This document shows positions 34,443-41,715 of a stretch of DNA of 45,138 nucleotides, one piece after another (position 1 is the first letter of the stretch; each line of letters begins with the position of its first letter). Location of the stretch: contig DFHD01000115.1 in the NCBI GenBank assembly GCA_002372545.1, positions 1 through 45,138 on the forward strand. Direction: 5' to 3'. Source of the stretch: Lachnospiraceae bacterium UBA3732. Its GTDB lineage: Bacteria; Bacillota; Clostridia; Lachnospirales; Lachnospiraceae. The translations under genes were made by a program, and so were the position numbers. The notes below the pieces were generated by a model that saw nothing but the letters and a program-made list of their open reading frames with translations, did not search any database and was not told the DNA's origin.

Positions 34443-35747
34443 ATGAAGAAAAAGCAGATTCTGTCAGTTGCTCTTGCGGCAACAATGGCAGCAGGTCTTG
34501 TGGGATGCGGAAAGAAAGAGGAATCCAAGTCTTCCGACAGCGGAAGCACAGATTCTTCCAGCAGCTCATCATCCGGCAATCAGGAAGCAATCGACAACCT
34601 GATCAAGAATACCAGCGGAACAGTTGCTCTTACCGTATGGGCTTCTGAAGAGGATCAGGATTTTACACAGAAGAGGATCGATGACTTCAAGGCACAGTAT
34701 AAGGATGTGACCTTCGATATCAAGCTGGGTGCCTGCTCCGAGGCAGACGCAAAGGACACCGTCCTGACAGACGTGGAAGCTGCAGCAGATATCTTCGCAT
34801 TTGCTGACGATCAGCTGAACGAACTGGTAAATGCAGGCGCACTGAACGAAGTGGTTCAGACCTATACCTTTGACGTTAAGACAGCAAACAACCCCGGCTC
34901 TGTTGAAGCAGCATCCATGAACGGCAAGCTGTATGCATATCCCATGACGGCAGACAACGGCTACTTCATGTACTACGATAAGTCAGTCTTCACCGAGGAG
35001 GATGTTCAGTCTCTGGATAAGATGATCGAGGTTGCAAGCTCCAAGGGCAAGAAGATCGGTATGATGGTTTCCAACGGCTGGTACAATTATTCCTTCTTCA
35101 AGGGCGCAGGCCTCAGCGCAGATCTGGCAGATGACGGCGTAAACACAATCTGTGACTGGAACGCAGAAGGCGGCAAGGATGTAGCGCAGGCAATCATCGA
35201 CCTTGGCAAGACCGGAACATTCATCGATCTGAAGGAAGATTCCGACGTAGTTACCGGCGTTAAGGACGGAAAGCTGGCAGCAGCTGTTTCCGGTACCTGG
35301 AATTCCGGTTCCATCAAGGAAGCATGGGGCGACAACTACGCAGCAACCAAGCTCCCCACCTATACTGTAGCAGGTAAGCAGGTTCAGATGTCCTCCTTTG
35401 CAGGATATAAGTTCATCGGCGTTAATTCTCATTCCAAGCAGATCGGCTGGTCCATGCTCCTGGCAGAGTTCCTGACCAACGAAGAGAGCCAGATACAGCG
35501 CTTCACAGCAAGAAGCCTCGGACCCTCCAACATAGTAGCAGCATCCTCCAGCGAGGTTCAGAGTGATCCGGCTATCGCAGCTCTGGCAGCACAGTCCGCA
35601 TACGCAACAACACAGAGAGTAGGCGGAAACTACTGGGATCCCGCAGCAACCCTCGGCCTTACTCTGATCTCCGGCAATCCTGACGGAACAGATATCCAGA
35701 CACTGCTTGACAATGCCGTAAAGGCTATCACAGCACCTGCGAACTGA
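34443..35747 (+). CDS. ganS: Galactoside-binding lipoprotein of an ABC importer
   Basis: A 434-residue extracellular solute-binding protein of the MalE-like group. The signal peptide ends in lipobox LVGC (Cys22), followed by a Ser-rich linker (about 28-48). The mature part has typical family landmarks (VALTVWASEEDQ, PMTADNGYFMYYDKSVFTEED, VSGTWNSGSI). Context with permeases, GH42, GH53 and galactokinase indicates galacto-oligosaccharides as ligand. It has its own strong ribosome site. A terminator lies between it and the permeases, so it is probably the most abundant product. No ATPase gene lies in the window; a shared MsmX-like ATPase is likely. The symbol is by analogy. Confidence 0.9.
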   Translation: MKKKQILSVALAATMAAGLVGCGKKEESKSSDSGSTDSSSSSSSGNQEAIDNLIKNTSGTVALTVWASEEDQDFTQKRIDDFKAQYKDVTFDIKLGACSEADAKDTVLTDVEAAADIFAFADDQLNELVNAGALNEVVQTYTFDVKTANNPGSVEAASMNGKLYAYPMTADNGYFMYYDKSVFTEEDVQSLDKMIEVASSKGKKIGMMVSNGWYNYSFFKGAGLSADLADDGVNTICDWNAEGGKDVAQAIIDLGKTGTFIDLKEDSDVVTGVKDGKLAAAVSGTWNSGSIKEAWGDNYAATKLPTYTVAGKQVQMSSFAGYKFIGVNSHSKQIGWSMLLAEFLTNEESQIQRFTARSLGPSNIVAASSSEVQSDPAIAALAAQSAYATTQRVGGNYWDPAATLGLTLISGNPDGTDIQTLLDNAVKAITAPAN

Positions 35748-35784
35748 TCATTAAGTTCGGGTCGAAGTAAATAATATCTGAAAC

Positions 35785-35828
35785 GCCCCATATGCTATCT
35801 CTTGAAGTGGTATATGGGGCTGTTTTTT
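35785..35828 (+). terminator. Intercistronic terminator after ganS
   Basis: GCCCCATAT (35785-35793) pairs exactly with ATATGGGGC (35812-35820) and a six-T run follows (35823-35828). Partial read-through would give more binding protein than permease. Confidence 0.88.
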
Positions 35829-35850
35829 CAGAATCAGATGGAGAGACACT

Positions 35851-37305
35851 ATGGAAGAAGAAAAAAAGAAAGAGAGAAAACATCATCCGCTTCGGGCAAT
35901 CGGAAGATACTTTGGTGATTTCGGGACAGCGGTGGTAAAGGGTGATGCGGCTGTAAAAAGCTCGCTTCTCTTTATGGGTGTGGGCTATGCGGCCAGAAAA
36001 CAGTGGCTGAAGAGCATTGTCGTCACGCTTCTGGAGATTTCCTTCGTCATCGTATGCATCTTCTATGCGGCGCCCAATCTGGCCAAGTTCGGAACCCTCG
36101 GAACGGTTGAACGTGAGGCGGTCTTCGATCCCCTCACCATGCAGCAGACAGTGAACGATTATGATAATTCCTTCCTGATCCTGCTGAATTCCATTATCGC
36201 CCTCTTCGCCATCTTCGTATTTATTCTATTCTACATTCACAATATGAAGGCGGTTTATGAACTGCAGAGGATGGAAGAGGAAAAGCTGCATATCGCCACG
36301 ACAGAGGAGCAGCTCCGTGCCATTACCGGCAAGAAGTTCCACATTACGCTGCTGTCCCTGCCGACGATCGGCGTTATCCTGATGAATGTCATTCCCATCT
36401 TTGTACTGGTGGCCATCGCATTCACCGATTACGACCAGAATCACATGCCCCCCAACAAACTGCTGAGCTGGGTAGGGTTCTCCAATTTTATCAAGCTCTT
36501 TAAGTCCGGTATCGGAAATTCCTTCGGCTATGCCTTCCGGAAGATTCTGGGCTGGACTCTGACCTGGGCAGTTCTGGCCACACTCACCACCTTTATCGGC
36601 GGTGTACTTCTGGCCATGCTCATCAACAAGAAGACCACAAAGTGGCCCAAGATGTGGAGGACACTGTTCATCATCGCCATCGCCGTTCCGCAGTTCGTTA
36701 CTCTGCTTCTGGTGCGGAACTTCTTTGCGGATAACGGTATCGTAAACACCATCTGCTCCAATCTGGGCGTGACAGACTGGCTGAAGAGCATAGGCCTCGT
36801 CAGCAAGGGAATCAATTATATTCCGTTCCTGACGGATCCGCACTGGGCAAAGTTCATGATCATTCTGATCAATATCTGGGTCGGCGTTCCATACCAGATG
36901 CTGATCGCTACAGGCGTTCTGATGAATATCCCCCAGGATCAGCTGGAAAGCGCACGGATCGACGGTGCCAGCAACTGGAAGATCTTCTGGAAGATCACCA
37001 TGCCGTATATCCTGTTCATCCAGGGACCGGCGCTCATTACAGACTTTGTCAAGAACATCAATAACTTCAACGTCATCTATCTGTTGACGCAAAACGTGTA
37101 TATTACGGCGGACCAGTCCATGGCCAGCGCCCACGCAAAGGAGGTCGACCTTCTGGTTACCTGGCTGTTCCGGCTGACGAACGAGTATTACGATTACAAG
37201 ATGGCTTCGGTCATCGGTCTCATTGTATTCATCATCTGCGCAGCCTTTACCATCATATCGTTCTCGAAGCTGATCGCAGGAGATAGAGAGGAGGAATACC
37301 AATAA
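35851..37305 (+). CDS. ganP: ABC importer permease, MalF-like
   Basis: A 484-residue permease. A charged N-terminal region and extra helices occupy the first 160 residues, followed by the usual MalF-type helices. The EAA loop that contacts the ATPase is recognisable as DQLESARIDGASNWKIFWKITMPYI. The start has GGAGAG upstream. The stop TAA shares a base with the next ATG (TAATG), so it is translationally coupled to the second permease. The partner binding protein lies upstream. Confidence 0.9.
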   Translation: MEEEKKKERKHHPLRAIGRYFGDFGTAVVKGDAAVKSSLLFMGVGYAARKQWLKSIVVTLLEISFVIVCIFYAAPNLAKFGTLGTVEREAVFDPLTMQQTVNDYDNSFLILLNSIIALFAIFVFILFYIHNMKAVYELQRMEEEKLHIATTEEQLRAITGKKFHITLLSLPTIGVILMNVIPIFVLVAIAFTDYDQNHMPPNKLLSWVGFSNFIKLFKSGIGNSFGYAFRKILGWTLTWAVLATLTTFIGGVLLAMLINKKTTKWPKMWRTLFIIAIAVPQFVTLLLVRNFFADNGIVNTICSNLGVTDWLKSIGLVSKGINYIPFLTDPHWAKFMIILINIWVGVPYQMLIATGVLMNIPQDQLESARIDGASNWKIFWKITMPYILFIQGPALITDFVKNINNFNVIYLLTQNVYITADQSMASAHAKEVDLLVTWLFRLTNEYYDYKMASVIGLIVFIICAAFTIISFSKLIAGDREEEYQ

Positions 37306-38153
37306 TGAAGAAGAAAAGAATCATATCATCAATCGTCTCACATATTCTGCTGGTATTCCTGGTGGTTGTCTGGCTGATCCCCATTCTCTGGCTGGTGGTA
37401 ACCTCCTTCTCGGGATATAAGGGCATCAACAAGTCCCATTTCTTCCCGGAGTCCTGGTCTATACAGAACTTTAAGACAGTCCTGTTCCATCCGGATTCCG
37501 TGGTGCAGTATACCAAGTGGTTCACCAATACACTGGTGATCGCCATCTTTACCTGCATCATTTCCACCATCTTTGTACTGATGGTCAGCTACGCGTTTTC
37601 CTGCATGCGGTTTAAGGGCAGAAAGCAGATCATGACCTTCTCCCTGATCCTGAACATGTTCCCCGGAGTTCTTTCCATGGTAGCCGTATACTTCGTCATG
37701 AAGTCCATCGGCCTCACCAACAGCCATCTGGGCATGATCATCGTGTATTCTGCGGGAAGCGGTCTGGGATACCTTATCGTGAAGGGCTTTATGGATACCA
37801 TTCCTGCATCGCTGCGCGAGGCGGCCAGAGTGGAGGGCGCTTCGGAGGCCAAGATTTTCTGGAAGGTTGTGCTTCCTCTTTGTAAGCCCATCGTGGTTTA
37901 CCAGATCATCAGCTCCTTCCTGATCCCCTGGGGAGATTTCGTTCTGGCCAAGCTGATGCTGAACTCCGGTATCTCCAGTGACTGGACGGTAGCCATTGGC
38001 CTTTACAACATGCTGAACAGATCCCTTGTCAATGAGTATTTCTCCATCTTCTGCGCAGGCGGTCTGCTGGTATCCATACCCATCGCGATCCTGTTCGTGA
38101 TCATGCAGAAGTACTATGTTGCCGGCGTTACAGGCGGTGCGGTTAAGGGTTAA
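37305..38153 (+). CDS. ganQ: ABC importer permease, MalG-like
   Basis: A 282-residue permease with about six helices, starting with a typical MalG-like segment (HILLVFLVVVWLIPILWLVVTSF). The EAA loop is ASLREAARVEGASEAKIFWKVVLPL. GAGGAGG precedes the ATG inside the upstream gene. Together with the MalF-like protein it forms the channel for galacto-oligosaccharides. The next gene follows after 16 bases. Confidence 0.9.
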   Translation: MKKKRIISSIVSHILLVFLVVVWLIPILWLVVTSFSGYKGINKSHFFPESWSIQNFKTVLFHPDSVVQYTKWFTNTLVIAIFTCIISTIFVLMVSYAFSCMRFKGRKQIMTFSLILNMFPGVLSMVAVYFVMKSIGLTNSHLGMIIVYSAGSGLGYLIVKGFMDTIPASLREAARVEGASEAKIFWKVVLPLCKPIVVYQIISSFLIPWGDFVLAKLMLNSGISSDWTVAIGLYNMLNRSLVNEYFSIFCAGGLLVSIPIAILFVIMQKYYVAGVTGGAVKG

Positions 38154-38169
38154 TGAGGAGATTAGAATA

Positions 38170-40011
38170 ATGGAAAACACATTTGTAGTGAATATCATTC
38201 ACCGGCCGGAGATGGTTCCCGAGTATGCGGAGAAGGTCACCGGCCACGGCAAGGCCGAGGATATCGGCCGGAAAACGCTCCTGACGGAATCCCTGGATAT
38301 CTTCAGGTTCCAGCAGGAGACTGCTCATAAGAACGGACTGAAGACGACCATTCAGATGACTTACGCCTCTCTTTTCAACGATGAGGCCGTGGAGCTGGCA
38401 AAGAAGGATCATGAGACCTACGGAGATGAGATTGCCCTTTCCCTTCTTGGCCTGCCCTGCAAGGAGTTCCGTGAAAAATATAAGACCAAGGACTTCTGCA
38501 TCTGGATGTTTGATATGGAGGATAAGAAGGCAATTGTTGACGATGTGTTCGGCAAGTTCCATGAACGCTTCGGCTTCTATCCGGAATCTACCGGCTCCTA
38601 CTATATGGATGCTGACTTAACGAATTACATCAAGGAAAAGTATCCCATGGTGAAGTGTGCGGTGGCCACCTGCTGGGAGGAGGGTCCCAAGGCTTACCAT
38701 ACCTGCAACAATTCCTGGTATACCCTGTTTGACGGCGGACCGTGGGCGCCCTGGATCCCGTCAAAGCAGAATACCCACGCGCCGGCGGCAAACGAAGAAG
38801 AGGATAGCGGAATCGTGGCGATCCCCCATCTTTCCCGTGATCTGCTGGCCTGCTACGACGGCAACGGCTCCAACTTCGGCACTCATCCCCAGAATGTTCT
38901 CCGGGGCATGATCTACGACACAAAGACCTGGGAGTACCCCTATCTTTACAACCTGATCGACCAGTACAGGCATCTGGCAAAATACAACAATGGTTATTCG
39001 TATAACATGATGTTTGTGGGACCGGGCTGGCTGAACAAGATGGGCCGCTGGGAGCAGCCCTATGAGCTGCTGAAGAAGTCCTATGAGGACGGCATGGCTT
39101 ACTATGGAAAGCTGAAGAAGGAAGGCCAGCTCATTGATATGACTATGGCGGAATTCGCCGATTATTACCGGAAAAAGAAGCATTACACCGAGCCGGAGTG
39201 CGCGCTTTGGAAGGACATTCTGTACGGCTCAAAGAAACAGCTATTCTGGTATACCGATCCTTATATGCGCGCATGTGTGAATATGGATCAGGGCGGCGCC
39301 ATTGTGGACCTGAGACCCTATGCGGCAAAGCTCAGATGGGAGGTAGGTATTGGAACGCCTCATGTGCAGGATGCGTCCTATCCATTCCTGATCCAGGAAA
39401 AATACCGTGCCGGGTACTTCACCCATTACGCAGGCGAGGGTACAGTCAGGAGCGCAAAGCTTTCCTATAACGGCGAGGAAGTGGATCTTTGCCAGTGCCG
39501 GACTCATGCATCCTTCTCGGAGGAGAACGGAGTAAGAACGCTGACACTTGATCCGGTGGATATTGAATTCTATGATCTCACTCTGAAGCTGCAGACAAAG
39601 GTTATCTTTAAGGAGGGCTCCTCCGAGATTGAGATTCAGAGAGAGATTCTGGAGATGAGCAATCCCGACGCCGAGGTTACGCTGAACGAATACATGGTGG
39701 CCTGCTACGGCACAACGGAATATCCGGAGGACATGACGGGCATCACCCTTACTGTAACGGATGGTCCGGAGGAAAAGAAGATCGATTATGCTTATAAGTG
39801 CCGCGAGGCGTCTGTTTCCGGCGCAAGGAAGGCTGAGGCCGTGATCCCGGCCATTGAAACAAAGGTTTCCCTCCGTACCGATGCTGAGGACGGAGAGGCT
39901 TACATTCGGGAGGGCTATGCATTCTCCCCCATGTTTACACTGGGTTATACCAAGAAGATCAGGGAGAAGGAGGTAGCTTCAACATGGCTCAAGGTGGAAA
40001 AGGCAAATTAA
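38170..40011 (+). CDS. Unrecognised 613-aa protein of the galactan locus, possibly a carbohydrate-active barrel
   Basis: A 613-residue cytoplasmic protein with no signal peptide or membrane helix. Residues about 1-350 have the alternating pattern of an alpha/beta barrel, with GDEIALSLLG (about 84-93), GFYPESTGSYYMDADLT (about 135-151), ATCWEEGPKAYH (about 165-176) and AIPHLSRDLLACYDGNG (about 217-233). These loosely resemble NodB deacetylase or GH57-like folds, but I cannot match a family. Residues about 360-610 look like beta-sandwich. Position directly after the permeases, with GAGGAG nine bases before ATG 38170, puts it in the importer operon, so it probably acts on imported galactosides. 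An upstream in-frame ATG at 38116 lies inside ganQ and is not used. The true activity is unknown. Confidence 0.8.
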   Translation: MENTFVVNIIHRPEMVPEYAEKVTGHGKAEDIGRKTLLTESLDIFRFQQETAHKNGLKTTIQMTYASLFNDEAVELAKKDHETYGDEIALSLLGLPCKEFREKYKTKDFCIWMFDMEDKKAIVDDVFGKFHERFGFYPESTGSYYMDADLTNYIKEKYPMVKCAVATCWEEGPKAYHTCNNSWYTLFDGGPWAPWIPSKQNTHAPAANEEEDSGIVAIPHLSRDLLACYDGNGSNFGTHPQNVLRGMIYDTKTWEYPYLYNLIDQYRHLAKYNNGYSYNMMFVGPGWLNKMGRWEQPYELLKKSYEDGMAYYGKLKKEGQLIDMTMAEFADYYRKKKHYTEPECALWKDILYGSKKQLFWYTDPYMRACVNMDQGGAIVDLRPYAAKLRWEVGIGTPHVQDASYPFLIQEKYRAGYFTHYAGEGTVRSAKLSYNGEEVDLCQCRTHASFSEENGVRTLTLDPVDIEFYDLTLKLQTKVIFKEGSSEIEIQREILEMSNPDAEVTLNEYMVACYGTTEYPEDMTGITLTVTDGPEEKKIDYAYKCREASVSGARKAEAVIPAIETKVSLRTDAEDGEAYIREGYAFSPMFTLGYTKKIREKEVASTWLKVEKAN

Positions 40012-40196
40012 ATTACAGATGTCCCTCCTGTTTCCTGAGGGATCTGGATATTGATATGTTCTATGACAAGGACAAAAAGGAGTACTATTGCATCCGGTGC
40101 CAGTATACGGGAACCGAGGAGGATGTGCTGGAGAAAAATGAAATGATCCGCTTCCGCTACCGTGCGATGTACGACAGGATTACGGATTTCGACTAA
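39984..40196 (+). CDS. Small zinc-ribbon protein overlapping the 613-aa gene
   Basis: A 70-residue protein with two Cys-x2-Cys pairs, CPSC and CIRC, spaced as in a zinc ribbon. The rest is charged and ends in RYRAMYDRITDFD. It starts 28 bases before the stop of the preceding gene in another frame, and GAAGGAGG lies ten bases before its ATG, embedded in that gene, so the overlap looks deliberate. It could bind nucleic acid or a protein partner. I do not recognise a named family. Confidence 0.78.
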   Translation: MAQGGKGKLNYRCPSCFLRDLDIDMFYDKDKKEYYCIRCQYTGTEEDVLEKNEMIRFRYRAMYDRITDFD

Positions 40197-40206
40197 AGGA
40201 GATAAT

Positions 40207-40279
40207 GGCTTCCTGTTGTTGAAGTCTGCTCTCGCGAACTGCTCAAATGTTCGCGATCCGCAGACCTCAACCGGAAGCC
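40207..40279. repeat. Long-hairpin interspersed element, copy 1
   Basis: Nested inverted repeats: GGCTTCC/GGAAGCC at the ends, GTCTGC/GCAGAC inside, and TCGCGAAC/GTTCGCGA at the tip with a 9-base loop TGCTCAAAT. A matching element lies at 45085-45138 in the same orientation. It lies just after the zinc-ribbon gene and lacks a T tract. Confidence 0.85.
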
Positions 40280-40309
40280 TGTTCTTCACTTAGAATATCG
40301 TAACCGGAC

Positions 40310-40428
40310 ATGAATCGCACGATAGCGGGAGCGAAGGGAAGGCGTGCTTCTTCAGACATTCCCGCTGGGGAGCTTTCACGAAGCTTTCCGTTCGATTTCA
40401 GCGAAAATCGGCCTATTGTTTCGGTTGC
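40310..40428 (+). ncRNA. Candidate structured RNA upstream of GH53
   Basis: Nested and branched helices are visible: GTAACCG/CGGTTGC (40310-40316 with 40422-40428), CGATAG/CTATTG (40320-40325 with 40413-40418), GCGGGA/TCCCGC (40325-40330 with 40360-40365), AGCTT/AAGCT (40371-40375 with 40381-40385) and CGATTT/AAATCG (40393-40398 with 40405-40410). The two outer helices each include a G-U pair that works only in plus-strand RNA. Nothing in the remaining 40429-40583 stands out except TATAAC at 40561-40566, which lacks a -35 partner. Confidence 0.5.
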
Positions 40429-40583
40429 AGTGTATGCAGCCCGCACCCTCCTTCGGAGTCTGGAACTCTGCCGGAAAAAAGCGTATGAACAAAATGGAAT
40501 TTGATCAGGAAAGCATCGGGTTTTCGGCATGTTACCTCCGCGTATTGCGAACAGATACAGTATAACAAAAACAGGTGAGTGAA

Positions 40584-41681
40584 ATGAGCGAATTTATCAA
40601 GGGCATGGATATCTCCACTCTGATCGAGGAGGAGGCATGCGGTGCAAAATATTATGATCACGGAGAAGAAGGCGACCTTCTGGAGATCCTCAGCCGGTAC
40701 GGCGCAAACTATGTCCGGCTGCGGCTTTGGAACGACCCCTATGACGAGGAAGGAAACCCATACGGAGCAGGCACAAATGACCTTCCCAAGCTGCTTTCTC
40801 TGGCGAAACGGGCGAAGGACAGAGGCATGAAGATCCTGCTCGACTTTCATTACAGCGATTTCTGGGCAGATCCCGGAAAACAGAATGTCCCCAAAGCCTG
40901 GAGAGGCATGAACGAGGAACAGCTGGAGCAGGCTGTGTATGATTACACCGTGAAGGTGATGCGGGAAATGGAAAGCCATGGCGTGCTGCCGGATATGGTG
41001 CAGCCCGGAAACGAGATCACCAACGGACTCCTTTGGCCTTTGGGTAGGAAGCCGGCCTTTGATGCCATCGCCCGTTTTGTGAACGCCGGGATCCGCGGCG
41101 TCCGGGCAGTGAAGCCGGATACAGAGATCATGGTGCATCTGGATAACGGCGGCTTCAATGAAATGTACGTGGAGTGGTTCACGGAATTCATGAAGCGATG
41201 CGAACCCTTTGAGATCATCGGACACTCCTATTACCCCTTCTGGCATGGTTCACTGGAAGGCCTTTCGGCCAACATGGAAGACATGGCCAGGCGTTTTGGA
41301 AAGAAGATCATTGTGGCAGAGGTCTCCATGGGCTTTTCCATGGAAGATTACCGGCGGTATGAGGGCGGCGATGCATCCGAACTGATGGGTATGGCGACCC
41401 GGCCGGAGCTGGTGAAGGATCTGGCTTATCCCATGACGCCGAAGGGGCAGGCGGATTTTATGCAGGATGTCATGCAGAGGATCCGGGCAGTAGAAGGCGG
41501 CAGCGGTTTCTTTTACTGGGAACCCGGATGGATCCCGGTACCCGGCTGCGGCTGGGCTACAGAGGCAGCTCTTCGGTATACCGGAGAAAAAGGACCGGGA
41601 GGAAACGAATGGGCCAATCAGGCACTGTTTGATTATGAGGGCAACGCCCTGCCGGCACTGGAAGTCATCCGGGATTTTTGA
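40584..41681 (+). CDS. ganB: GH53 endo-beta-1,4-galactanase, cytoplasmic
   Basis: A 365-residue TIM-barrel enzyme that cleaves beta-1,4-galactan chains. The acid/base is Glu144 in QPGNEITNG and the nucleophile is Glu246 in IVAEVSMGF; GMDISTLIEEE, VRLRLWNDP and LLDFHYSDFWADPGKQ are classic GH53 blocks. Unlike characterised secreted galactanases it begins directly with the barrel and has no signal peptide. It should therefore work inside the cell on imported oligosaccharides. ATG 40584 has AGGTGAG just upstream; a GTG at 40575 would add three residues. The sensor-GGDEF gene starts 34 bases after its stop. The symbol is by analogy. Confidence 0.92.
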   Translation: MSEFIKGMDISTLIEEEACGAKYYDHGEEGDLLEILSRYGANYVRLRLWNDPYDEEGNPYGAGTNDLPKLLSLAKRAKDRGMKILLDFHYSDFWADPGKQNVPKAWRGMNEEQLEQAVYDYTVKVMREMESHGVLPDMVQPGNEITNGLLWPLGRKPAFDAIARFVNAGIRGVRAVKPDTEIMVHLDNGGFNEMYVEWFTEFMKRCEPFEIIGHSYYPFWHGSLEGLSANMEDMARRFGKKIIVAEVSMGFSMEDYRRYEGGDASELMGMATRPELVKDLAYPMTPKGQADFMQDVMQRIRAVEGGSGFFYWEPGWIPVPGCGWATEAALRYTGEKGPGGNEWANQALFDYEGNALPALEVIRDF

Positions 41682-41715
41682 CGGGAATCGATCGTCCGGA
41701 GGGAGGCGAAGGAGA

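Noticed and set aside
34443..38153. Maltose importer assignment (MalEFG)
   Set aside because: The families match MalEFG, but all neighbouring enzymes are beta-galactoside or galactose specific and no alpha-glucosidase or amylase is present, so galacto-oligosaccharides fit better.
38116..38169. Upstream start of the 613-aa gene inside ganQ
   Set aside because: GAGGAG is positioned for 38170, and the extra residues are simply another frame of the permease gene end.
40267..40530. Minus-strand 87-residue frame in the gap before GH53
   Set aside because: It overlaps both structured elements, has no clear ribosome site and no domain. RNA structure explains the region better, although I have a vague memory of similar peptides in databases.
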